Part shown: piece by piece, positions 14,777 through 20,677 of the stretch
How the letters are laid out: each line of letters starts with the position of its first letter
How positions within the stretch are numbered: position 1 is the stretch's first letter
Origin: WTJH01 sp049598145
Lineage (GTDB): Bacteria; Bacteroidota; Bacteroidia; Flavobacteriales; Flavobacteriaceae
Reading direction: 5' to 3'
Length of the DNA stretch: 20,677 nucleotides
NCBI GenBank assembly: GCA_049598145.1
Contig: JBMYNJ010000022.1
Span: forward strand, 1 to 20,677
The notes under the pieces: model-generated
Databases searched by the model: none
What the model saw: the letters and a program-made list of their open reading frames with translations, nothing else
Told to the model about the DNA's origin: nothing
Translations under genes and position numbers: made by a program

Positions 14777-16120
14777 ATGGAGGTCCTAAGTGTTGAGCCT
14801 AAAAAAAGTATTGAAAAACCTAAAGTAGCTTTTTATACTTTAGGCTGTAAGTTGAATTTTTCAGAAACAGCGACTATTGCGCGTTCGTTTGAACAAAAGA
14901 CTTATGAGCAAGTCGATTTTGATAAGGAAGCAGATATCTATGTGATCAATACCTGTTCGGTTACTGAAAATGCAGACAAGCGTTTTAAAACATTGGTTCG
15001 TAAAGCCTTAGATAAAAACCCTCAAGCCTTTATTGCAGCTATTGGATGTTATGCTCAATTGCAACCCGAACAGTTAGCTGCGGTTGATGGGGTAGATTTG
15101 GTGCTTGGGGCCAACGAAAAATTTAAACTGCCTGCATACATTGGAGAACTCACTAAAAAAGAAACGGCTGATATTCACTCATGCGAAATTCATGAGGTGC
15201 AATCCTATGAGAGCAGTTATTCGCTTGCCGACCGTACCCGAGCTTTTTTAAAAGTTCAAGACGGATGTGACTATAAATGTACATATTGTACTATTCCACA
15301 AGCAAGAGGGATTTCTCGAAGCGATCGCTTGGAAAATGTGTTGGAAAATGCTCGAAAAATTGCCGCCAGTGGGATTAGAGAAATTGTGCTGACCGGGGTG
15401 AATATTGGCGACTACGGGAAAGGCGAATACGGGAATAAAAAACACGAACATACTTTTTTGGAGTTAATTCAGGTCTTGGATGAGCAACCCGGGATCGATC
15501 GCCTACGGATTTCTTCTATTGAGCCCAATTTGCTAAAGGATGATGCCATTGCTTTTGTGGCTCAAAGCAAGGCTTTTGTTCCGCATTTCCACATTCCGCT
15601 TCAAAGTGGGAGTGATACCATTCTGAAACAAATGCGCCGAAGATATTTAACTCCTTTATATCGCAATCGGGTAAAGCAAATCAAAAGCCTGCTCCCGGAT
15701 GCTTGTATCGGTGTGGATGTCATTGTAGGTTTTCCTGGGGAAACAGAAGAATACTTTTTAGAAACCTTTAATTTTCTAAATGAATTACCTATTGCCTACC
15801 TTCATGTGTTTACCTATTCGGAGCGTCCGAATACTTTGGCGGCGGAGTCTTTAGAGGGAGTACCCAAACCCATTCGACAGAAGCGCAGCAAGATGCTTCG
15901 TGGATTATCCGTGAAAAAACGACGTGCCTTTTATGAAAGTCAGTTGGGGAAAACCAAGACCATTCTTTTTGAAAAAGAAAATAAACAAGGGTTTATTGAG
16001 GGATATACCGAAAACTATGTACGTGTTCGACAAGCTTGGGACCCCAGCTTAGCCAATCAGCTTGTTGAGGTGCATTTGGATCGTATTGATGATGAAGGGT
16101 ATGTAAGAGCTCTTGATTAA
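14777..16120 (+). CDS. mtaB: tRNA (N6-threonylcarbamoyladenosine(37)-C2)-methylthiotransferase MtaB
   Basis: A 447-residue radical-SAM methylthiotransferase that turns t6A at tRNA position 37 into ms2t6A. The N-terminal domain has the three cysteines of the auxiliary iron-sulfur cluster: Cys24 (YTLGCKLNFSE), Cys60 (NTCSVTENAD) and Cys91 (IGCYAQLQP). The radical-SAM motif is Cys164, Cys168, Cys171 (GCDYKCTYC), and a TRAM-like RNA-binding region occupies about 385-445. CKLNFSE with NTCSVT, where MiaB has CQMN and NTC with other flanks, and the overall wording favour MtaB over MiaB or RimO. The ATG at 14777 is used. Its stop overlaps that of the convergent GNAT-like gene by four bases. No clear TANNTTTG box was found; TAGTTTG at 14768-14774 is one base short and too near the ATG. 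Confidence 0.94.
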   Translation: MEVLSVEPKKSIEKPKVAFYTLGCKLNFSETATIARSFEQKTYEQVDFDKEADIYVINTCSVTENADKRFKTLVRKALDKNPQAFIAAIGCYAQLQPEQLAAVDGVDLVLGANEKFKLPAYIGELTKKETADIHSCEIHEVQSYESSYSLADRTRAFLKVQDGCDYKCTYCTIPQARGISRSDRLENVLENARKIAASGIREIVLTGVNIGDYGKGEYGNKKHEHTFLELIQVLDEQPGIDRLRISSIEPNLLKDDAIAFVAQSKAFVPHFHIPLQSGSDTILKQMRRRYLTPLYRNRVKQIKSLLPDACIGVDVIVGFPGETEEYFLETFNFLNELPIAYLHVFTYSERPNTLAAESLEGVPKPIRQKRSKMLRGLSVKKRRAFYESQLGKTKTILFEKENKQGFIEGYTENYVRVRQAWDPSLANQLVEVHLDRIDDEGYVRALD

Positions 16121-16410
16121 AGCTTAATTCCCACGGGTAATAATTCTTTGTAAGCCTTATTTTTTCTTACAAAACCTGCAATTTTTGGAGAAGTAGGAAC
16201 TACACGAAGATTTTTGTCAGCGATAAATTCGAGTACTTTGACAATAAATTGTTCTTCAAAGTCTTGTGAATGTAAAGCCTCGGGTATGGAGATTTTGGTC
16301 AAGAAAATTTTGCGTTCTTGTTCAGCGTATTCGATTCGGGCAAGCTCATTTTGAATTTTAACTTCAAATTGGCGTAAAAATTCGTTGTTGACCAGTGTAA
16401 TATCTTCCAT
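16117..16410 (-). CDS. Small GNAT-like protein of the YjdJ/COG2388 type, apparently lacking the acetyl-CoA loop
   Basis: A 97-residue protein. The pattern LARIEYAEQERKIFLTKISI (23-42) followed by a helix and NLRVVPTSPKIAGFVRKNKA (67-86) follows the short YjdJ-type N-acetyltransferase family, in which a similar VPLCPF-x-x-x-[FY] block ends the domain. Two expected features are absent. The pyrophosphate-binding loop after the fourth strand (normally a G-x-G type turn such as GQGIG) is replaced by ALHSQDFEEQF (45-55) without glycine. The family cysteine in PLCP is Ser74. It may therefore be a binding or structural relative rather than an acetyltransferase. It is convergent with mtaB and divergent from the alpha/beta hydrolase. 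The family assignment is by eye and moderately secure; function is unknown. Confidence 0.72.
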   Translation of the reverse strand: MEDITLVNNEFLRQFEVKIQNELARIEYAEQERKIFLTKISIPEALHSQDFEEQFIVKVLEFIADKNLRVVPTSPKIAGFVRKNKAYKELLPVGIKL

Positions 16411-16432
16411 ATAATTTGCTTAGGGGATTGTT

Positions 16433-16440
16433 TATTTTTG
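16433..16440 (+). promoter_or_regulatory. -7 box for the alpha/beta hydrolase gene
   Basis: TATTTTTG matches TANNTTTG exactly. A start near 16447 would place the TTG at 16473 about 26 bases downstream and would exclude the TTG at 16416. A TTTG at 16415-16418 lies 14 bases upstream, shorter than the usual -33 spacing. Confidence 0.45.
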
Positions 16441-16472
16441 TTTGGCCTATAAAATTAATAAAAATTGAAACT

Positions 16473-17153
16473 TTGCACAAGACTGTAACGAACGAAATCC
16501 CGATTTATTTGATGCCTGGCATGGGAGCCAGCCCTAAAATCTTTGAATTTTGGGAATTCCCTGCTCCATATCGTCTCGAACGATTGTCATGGATTCCTCC
16601 GTTTGCTCAAGAATCTCTTCAAGCCTACGCAGCACGCATGTGGGAACGTATTCCAGAAGAAAATCCTGTTTTAGTGGGGGTTTCTTTTGGCGGTGTATTG
16701 GTACAAGAAATGGCTAAACTGAAGCATGTTCGTCAACTAATCCTTGTTTCCAGTATTAAAACAACTGCCGAAATGCCCTTGTCTATGCGTATGGCTACCT
16801 ATACACGTTTACACAAGTATCTACCCCTTCGTTGGGTGCAAAACGTAGACACTTTAGCTCTTTTTGCCTTTGGAGAAGGCATTAAAAAACGACTTGAAAT
16901 GTATCAGAAATATCTATCGGAAAGGGATCCGGATTATTTGGCTTGGGCCATTGACGCTTTGGTTCACTGGAAACAGGATAGTTTTGAGACTTCATTGTTA
17001 CATATCCATGGATATGAAGACACCATTTTTCCGATCAAAAACATTGCAGAGCCCGTTCAAAAACTAGAGGGTGGCCATGCTATAGTACTTACCCAATATC
17101 GTTGGTTTAATGAAAATCTTCCTTTGCTGTTGAACAACCCCAAAACCACTTAG
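16473..17153 (+). CDS. Alpha/beta hydrolase
   Basis: A 226-residue single-domain alpha/beta hydrolase from the chosen start. The nucleophile elbow is GVSFGG (69-74, Ser71). Asp183 (HGYEDTIFP) and His202 (EGGHAIVLT) complete a plausible catalytic triad at the expected spacing, and PGMGASPKIFE (15-25) resembles the oxyanion-hole loop. There is no signal peptide, so it should be cytoplasmic. The substrate cannot be read; esterase, thioesterase and other roles are possible. The frame is open to a TTG at 16416, but a promoter box at 16433-16440 falls inside that extension. The only later ATG (16512) would remove the first beta strand, so the TTG at 16473 is the best guess. Its stop overlaps the convergent TPR-like gene by four bases. 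Confidence 0.82.
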   Translation: MHKTVTNEIPIYLMPGMGASPKIFEFWEFPAPYRLERLSWIPPFAQESLQAYAARMWERIPEENPVLVGVSFGGVLVQEMAKLKHVRQLILVSSIKTTAEMPLSMRMATYTRLHKYLPLRWVQNVDTLALFAFGEGIKKRLEMYQKYLSERDPDYLAWAIDALVHWKQDSFETSLLHIHGYEDTIFPIKNIAEPVQKLEGGHAIVLTQYRWFNENLPLLLNNPKTT

Positions 17154-17665
17154 ATTTTTTTCATTTGCTGTTGCATCAGCTTCATTTGTCCGGAAAGTAA
17201 GCCTTGGGTATCTAACTTCTTAGCTTCAGCAAGGAGTTGTTGAGCTTCGCGTTTGCGTCTTTTTTGCATTAAAATACCCGCGAGACTCATTTTGGCCATA
17301 GCCAAATCCTGTTTCATTGATAGCCCGAATTGCAAGGCTTTTTTGAAATATTTTTCAGCTTGGGTAAGATTGGTTTGCGAACTGATAATACCCTTTAGAA
17401 AGTTGTAATAACCCTGTTGTTTTTTCACTAAATTTTTTTCCGGATTGGAGATTCGGTTCAACCATTTGAGGGTTCCTTCAAAATCTTGTTTTCGCAAACG
17501 AAGAAAGGCGAGGAAAATCATTTCATTTTTATAGTAAAGCAGCATAAACATTCCTGCCATGAACAGCAAAAATATTCCATTGCCAATATAATTGTCGAAA
17601 AACTGATATCCAGCTAGAGCCACACAAAGACCTGCAAGAATGAGTTTAATGATTTTTGGAAACAT
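17150..17665 (-). CDS. Small membrane protein with TPR-like C-terminal helices
   Basis: A 171-residue protein I cannot name with certainty. Two adjacent hydrophobic segments (about 5-24 and 26-45) form a membrane hairpin. The remaining part is helical, with a TPR-like repeat unit: LKGIISSQTNLTQAEKYFKK (about 89-108) followed by ALQFGLSMKQDLAMAKMSLA (109-128), and ends in a Gln/Lys/Met-rich tail. The motif LRLRKQDFEGTLKWLNRI (56-73) just after the membrane part looks like a conserved signature of homologues in flavobacteria, as far as I recall. A cytoplasmic protein-interaction role is inferred. The ATG at 17663-17665 lies just after a -7 box at 17683-17690. It converges on the alpha/beta hydrolase with a 4-base overlap of stop codons and is divergent from rpmH. 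Confidence 0.8.
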   Translation of the reverse strand: MFPKIIKLILAGLCVALAGYQFFDNYIGNGIFLLFMAGMFMLLYYKNEMIFLAFLRLRKQDFEGTLKWLNRISNPEKNLVKKQQGYYNFLKGIISSQTNLTQAEKYFKKALQFGLSMKQDLAMAKMSLAGILMQKRRKREAQQLLAEAKKLDTQGLLSGQMKLMQQQMKKI

Positions 17666-17682
17666 ACTGGTTTAATTTTGTT

Positions 17683-17690
17683 CAAAAGTA
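17683..17690 (-). promoter_or_regulatory. -7 box for the TPR-like membrane protein gene
   Basis: The minus strand reads TACTTTTG, an exact TANNTTTG match, predicting a start near 17676 and a leader of about 11 bases to the ATG at 17665. The -33 element is not evident. Confidence 0.45.
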
Positions 17691-17723
17691 CAAAATACTG
17701 ATTGGAACTTCACCTTTGTCAAT

Positions 17724-17753
17724 TTGTCAAAGAAAAAACTTATCGTATATTTG
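17724..17753 (+). promoter_or_regulatory. rpmH: rpmH promoter, -33 TTG and -7 TANNTTTG
   Basis: TTG at 17724-17726 (within TTTG) is followed after exactly 19 bases by TATATTTG at 17746-17753. This is the best promoter in the window and fits the Bacteroidota consensus in both boxes and spacing. A start near 17760 gives a leader of about 35 bases before the ATG at 17795. Confidence 0.75.
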
Positions 17754-17794
17754 CCCTCGCTAAAAAGCAGCTGTAGAAACGAACGAAACACAAG

Positions 17795-17953
17795 ATGAAA
17801 AGAACATTTCAACCTTCTAAAAGAAAACGTCGCAACAAGCACGGTTTTCGTGAACGAATGGCCAGTGCCAATGGTCGAAAAGTATTAGCCAGCCGAAGAG
17901 CCAAAGGCCGAAAAAAAATTTCCGTTTCTTCAGAGCCACGCCACAAAAAATAA
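17795..17953 (+). CDS. rpmH: Ribosomal protein L34
   Basis: A 52-residue, highly basic 50S subunit protein. MKRTFQPSKRKRRNKHGFRE, then RMASANGRKVLASRRAKGRK is the unmistakable L34 sequence; the family usually starts MKRT(F/Y)QPS. It is a few residues longer than the 46-residue Escherichia coli protein because of a KISVSSEPRHKK tail, a form I recall as common in flavobacteria. In many bacteria rpmH lies next to dnaA and rnpA at the origin; here neither is present and the next gene is carB. A promoter (17724-17753) and a terminator (17976-18010) indicate a single-gene transcript. The gene is short and easily missed, but every codon is in frame from the ATG at 17795 to TAA at 17951-17953. Confidence 0.98.
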   Translation: MKRTFQPSKRKRRNKHGFRERMASANGRKVLASRRAKGRKKISVSSEPRHKK

Positions 17954-17975
17954 TGCAAAACCCCAAAATGTTTTT

Positions 17976-18010
17976 AGGTGTTATTTCTTTTGATTTAACA
18001 CCTTTTTTTT
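17976..18010 (+). terminator. Rho-independent terminator of rpmH
   Basis: AGGTGTTA (17976-17983) and TAACACCT (17996-18003) form a perfect 8-base-pair stem with a 12-base loop, followed by a T-run to 18010. It lies 22 bases after the rpmH stop and 32 bases before the carB start, so carB needs its own promoter or depends on read-through. On the opposite strand the A-run would precede, not follow, the stem. Confidence 0.85.
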
Positions 18011-18042
18011 ATACTTACATTTTAAATTATAAATTTTGATTT

Positions 18043-20677
18043 ATGCCGAAAGTTGAAGGAATAAACAGCATTTTAGTGATTGGATCCGGACCGATTATTA
18101 TCGGCCAGGCCTGCGAATTTGATTATTCAGGAACTCAAGCACTTCGATCCCTAAGAGAAGACGGAATCGAAACGATTTTGATCAATTCCAATCCCGCTAC
18201 TATCATGACCGACCCCTCTATGGCCGACCATGTTTATCTGAAACCTTTGACTACCAAATCAATAATTCAAATCCTTAAAAAACACAAGGTTGATGCTGTT
18301 CTTCCAACTATGGGGGGACAAACGGCATTAAACCTGTGCATTGAAGCCAACGACAAAGGGATTTGGGAAGATTTCGATGTAGAAATCATCGGCGTGGATA
18401 TCGATGCCATTCAAATTACGGAAGATCGCGACAAGTTTAAAAAACTCTTGAAGACGATCGATATTCCGGTTGCTCCTGCCGAAACGGCTACTTCCTTTCT
18501 TAGGGGACAGGAAATTGCTCAAAAATTTGGGTTTCCTTTGGTGATCCGTCCTTCGTTTACTTTGGGAGGAACCGGAGCCTCTTTCGTTCATGAAGCATCT
18601 GAATTCGGCACCTTACTCACCCGTGGTTTAGAAGCCTCACCCATCCACGAAGTCTTGATTGACAAAGCCTTATTGGGTTGGAAAGAGTATGAGTTAGAAC
18701 TTCTCCGAGATAAAAACGATAATGTAGTAATCATTTGTACCATCGAAAACATGGACCCCATGGGGATCCATACGGGAGATTCCATTACGGTAGCCCCGGC
18801 GATGACTCTCTCCGATACGGCTTTTCAAAGAATGCGCGATATGGCCATTAAAATGATGCGCAGTATAGGAGATTTTGCTGGAGGCTGTAATGTGCAATTT
18901 GCAGTCAGTCCGGATGAGAAGGAAGATATCATTGCGATTGAAATCAACCCGAGAGTTTCCCGATCTTCTGCTTTAGCTTCTAAAGCAACGGGGTATCCGA
19001 TTGCTAAAATCGCTGCCAAATTGGCCATTGGTTATTCTTTAGATGAGTTGCAAAACCAAATTACCCAGACGACCTCGGCCTTATTTGAGCCCACTTTAGA
19101 TTATGTGATTGTAAAGATTCCTCGATGGAATTTTGACAAATTTGAAGGTTCAGATCGCAAATTAGGGTTACAGATGAAATCCGTAGGAGAGGTCATGGGA
19201 ATTGGACGTTCGTTCCAAGAAGCCCTTCATAAAGCGACTCAATCTTTAGAAATAAAACGCAATGGTTTAGGAGCCGATGGAAAAGGCTTAACCGATTACG
19301 ACTTGGTGATCCAAAAATTGACGCACGCCAGTTGGGACCGAATTTTTGTGCTCTACGATGCCATCCAGATGGGTATCCCGTTGAGCCGTATTCATGAGAT
19401 TACCAAAATTGATATGTGGTTCCTCAAACAATTGGAAGAACTCCATTTGTTGGAACAGGAAATCAGCACTTTTGAGATCGACACCCTTCCAAAGGAATTG
19501 CTGTTGGAAGCCAAGCAGAAAGGATTTGCCGATCGACAAATCGCGCATATGCTTAAGACCTTAGAGAGTGCTGTATATAACAAACGTCAGGATATGGGCA
19601 TCCAGCGGGTGTATAAACTCGTCGATACGTGTGCCGCAGAATTTCCGGCTCAAACCCCGTATTACTACTCTACTTTCGAAGCACAGATGAAAACTCCAAA
19701 CGGCGAATGGATCAGTGAGAACGAAAGTGAGGTAAACGATCGGAAAAAAATTGTGGTGTTGGGTTCAGGTCCAAACCGTATCGGACAGGGAATCGAATTT
19801 GACTATTGTTGTGTTCACGGGGTTTTGGCAGCCAGCGAATGTGGTTATGAAACCGTGATGATCAATTGTAACCCTGAAACCGTTTCAACGGACTTTGATG
19901 TGGCCGATAAACTCTACTTTGAACCTGTTTTTTGGGAACATATCTACGATATTATACGCCACGAAAAGCCTGTAGGTGTCATTGTTCAATTAGGTGGGCA
20001 AACTGCGCTTAAATTAGCCGAGAAATTAGACCGTTACGGAATTAATATTATCGGGACGAATTACAAATCCCTGGATTTGGCAGAAGACCGTGGAAGTTTT
20101 TCCACTTTATTAAAAGAAAATAATATCCCTTATCCGGAATTTGGCGTTGCTACTACAGCCGATGAGGCCCTTCAATTGGCCGATCAATTAGACTTCCCGA
20201 TTTTGGTGCGTCCTTCTTATGTATTGGGTGGGCAGGGGATGAAGATTGTGATTAATAAAAAAGATCTAGAGGCACATGTGGTCGATCTATTGCAAAGAAT
20301 TCCGAATAATAAATTGTTATTGGACCACTATTTAGACGGGGCAATAGAAGCTGAAGCTGATGCTATTTGTGACGGAGAACAGGTGCAGATCATTGGAATT
20401 ATGGAGCATATTGAGCCCTGCGGAATCCATTCCGGAGACTCCAATGCAACACTTCCAGTCTTTAATCTAGGGGAATTTGTGATGCAGCAGATCAAAGATC
20501 ACACCAAAAAAATCGCCTTAGCTTTAAAGACGAAGGGCTTGATTAATATCCAGTTTGCGATCAAAAACGACAAAGTGTTTATCATTGAAGCCAATCCAAG
20601 GGCCTCCCGAACGGTTCCTTTTATCGCAAAGGCCTACAAAGAACCTTATGTCAACTATGCCACCAAAGTAATGCTGG
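18043..20677 (+). CDS. carB: Carbamoyl-phosphate synthase large chain (cut by window edge)
   Basis: Visible are 878 codons plus one base, open to the right edge. The enzyme makes carbamoyl phosphate for pyrimidine and arginine synthesis with the CarA glutaminase. The start MPKVEGINSILVIGSGPIII is followed by GQACEFDYSGTQA. In the first ATP-grasp half, Arg129 (EDRDKFK) and Arg169 (IRPSFTLGGTG) fall at the same numbers as in the E. coli enzyme, and IEINPRVSRSSALASKATGY carries the metal ligands Glu300 and Asn302. The second half begins near residue 566 (IVVLGSGPNRIGQGIEFDY) and repeats the fold, with Arg723 in RPSYVLGGQG and IIEANPRASRTVPF. Both active halves appear intact. Whether the C-terminal allosteric (MGS-like) domain exists cannot be seen. 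carA is not in the window, and no clear -7 box was found between the rpmH terminator and the ATG. Confidence 0.97.
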   Translation, partial: MPKVEGINSILVIGSGPIIIGQACEFDYSGTQALRSLREDGIETILINSNPATIMTDPSMADHVYLKPLTTKSIIQILKKHKVDAVLPTMGGQTALNLCIEANDKGIWEDFDVEIIGVDIDAIQITEDRDKFKKLLKTIDIPVAPAETATSFLRGQEIAQKFGFPLVIRPSFTLGGTGASFVHEASEFGTLLTRGLEASPIHEVLIDKALLGWKEYELELLRDKNDNVVIICTIENMDPMGIHTGDSITVAPAMTLSDTAFQRMRDMAIKMMRSIGDFAGGCNVQFAVSPDEKEDIIAIEINPRVSRSSALASKATGYPIAKIAAKLAIGYSLDELQNQITQTTSALFEPTLDYVIVKIPRWNFDKFEGSDRKLGLQMKSVGEVMGIGRSFQEALHKATQSLEIKRNGLGADGKGLTDYDLVIQKLTHASWDRIFVLYDAIQMGIPLSRIHEITKIDMWFLKQLEELHLLEQEISTFEIDTLPKELLLEAKQKGFADRQIAHMLKTLESAVYNKRQDMGIQRVYKLVDTCAAEFPAQTPYYYSTFEAQMKTPNGEWISENESEVNDRKKIVVLGSGPNRIGQGIEFDYCCVHGVLAASECGYETVMINCNPETVSTDFDVADKLYFEPVFWEHIYDIIRHEKPVGVIVQLGGQTALKLAEKLDRYGINIIGTNYKSLDLAEDRGSFSTLLKENNIPYPEFGVATTADEALQLADQLDFPILVRPSYVLGGQGMKIVINKKDLEAHVVDLLQRIPNNKLLLDHYLDGAIEAEADAICDGEQVQIIGIMEHIEPCGIHSGDSNATLPVFNLGEFVMQQIKDHTKKIALALKTKGLINIQFAIKNDKVFIIEANPRASRTVPFIAKAYKEPYVNYATKVML

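Noticed and set aside
18328..19583. Several overlapping minus-strand open frames of 63-87 codons at the right end.
   Set aside because: All lie opposite carB, which reads without interruption across them with conserved ATP-grasp motifs.
1..20677. A hidden defence island, CRISPR array, prophage or insertion element.
   Set aside because: All intergenic gaps are under about 130 bases; no repeat-spacer pattern, transposase, integrase or terminal inverted repeat was seen, and every long frame belongs to a metabolic, envelope or translation family.

Overview
The window looks like an ordinary chromosomal segment from a member of the Bacteroidota, most likely a flavobacterium-like lineage. The signs are moderate A+T content, at least seven transcription-unit starts carrying the Bacteroidota-type -7 promoter box TANNTTTG, no obvious Shine-Dalgarno sequences, a type B cysteine-free ribosomal protein L31, a 52-residue L34, and families common in Flavobacteriia (DUF4199, a lone family-5 solute-binding lipoprotein beside mtaB, long PurL). 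I see no CRISPR array, insertion sequence, tRNA, rRNA, prophage or recognisable defence system. No stretch longer than about 130 bases lacks a gene.

Layout. From 1 to 2640, all on the minus strand and read from high to low coordinates, lies a fatty-acid activation and oxidation cluster: a long-chain acyl-CoA ligase, a MarR-type regulator and the start of an acyl-CoA dehydrogenase that runs off the left edge. Two related palindromes between the ligase and marR are candidate operators. From 2693 to 6346 is purL (single-chain FGAM synthase), apparently with its own promoter. From 6445 to 12693 is a tightly packed minus-strand operon: DUF4199 membrane protein, GT2 glycosyltransferase, phosphosugar mutase, MsbA-type ABC exporter and an RsmB-type rRNA cytosine methyltransferase. 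Its last four genes are separated by 1, 0 and -1 bases. The first four fit a membrane-linked glycan or lipid task, although the substrate cannot be read from the sequence.

From 12776 to 17665 genes alternate strands and meet tail to tail: rpmE2 against a peptide-type solute-binding lipoprotein, mtaB against a GNAT-like protein, and an alpha/beta hydrolase against a small membrane protein with TPR-like helices. Two of these pairs overlap by 4 bases at their stop codons, and the terminator of rpmE2 is built from the last codons of the opposing gene. From 17746 to the right edge are rpmH with a good promoter and terminator, then carB (carbamoyl-phosphate synthase large chain), which is cut by the window end after 878 codons. 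carB and purL represent pyrimidine and purine synthesis; rpmE2, rpmH, rsmB and mtaB represent translation.

I did not find a clearly novel system. The points most worth a second look are the MarR operator pair, the GNAT-like protein that lacks its acetyl-CoA loop, the 9-bp inverted repeat in the divergent mtaB promoter region, and several start codons that should be moved downstream.
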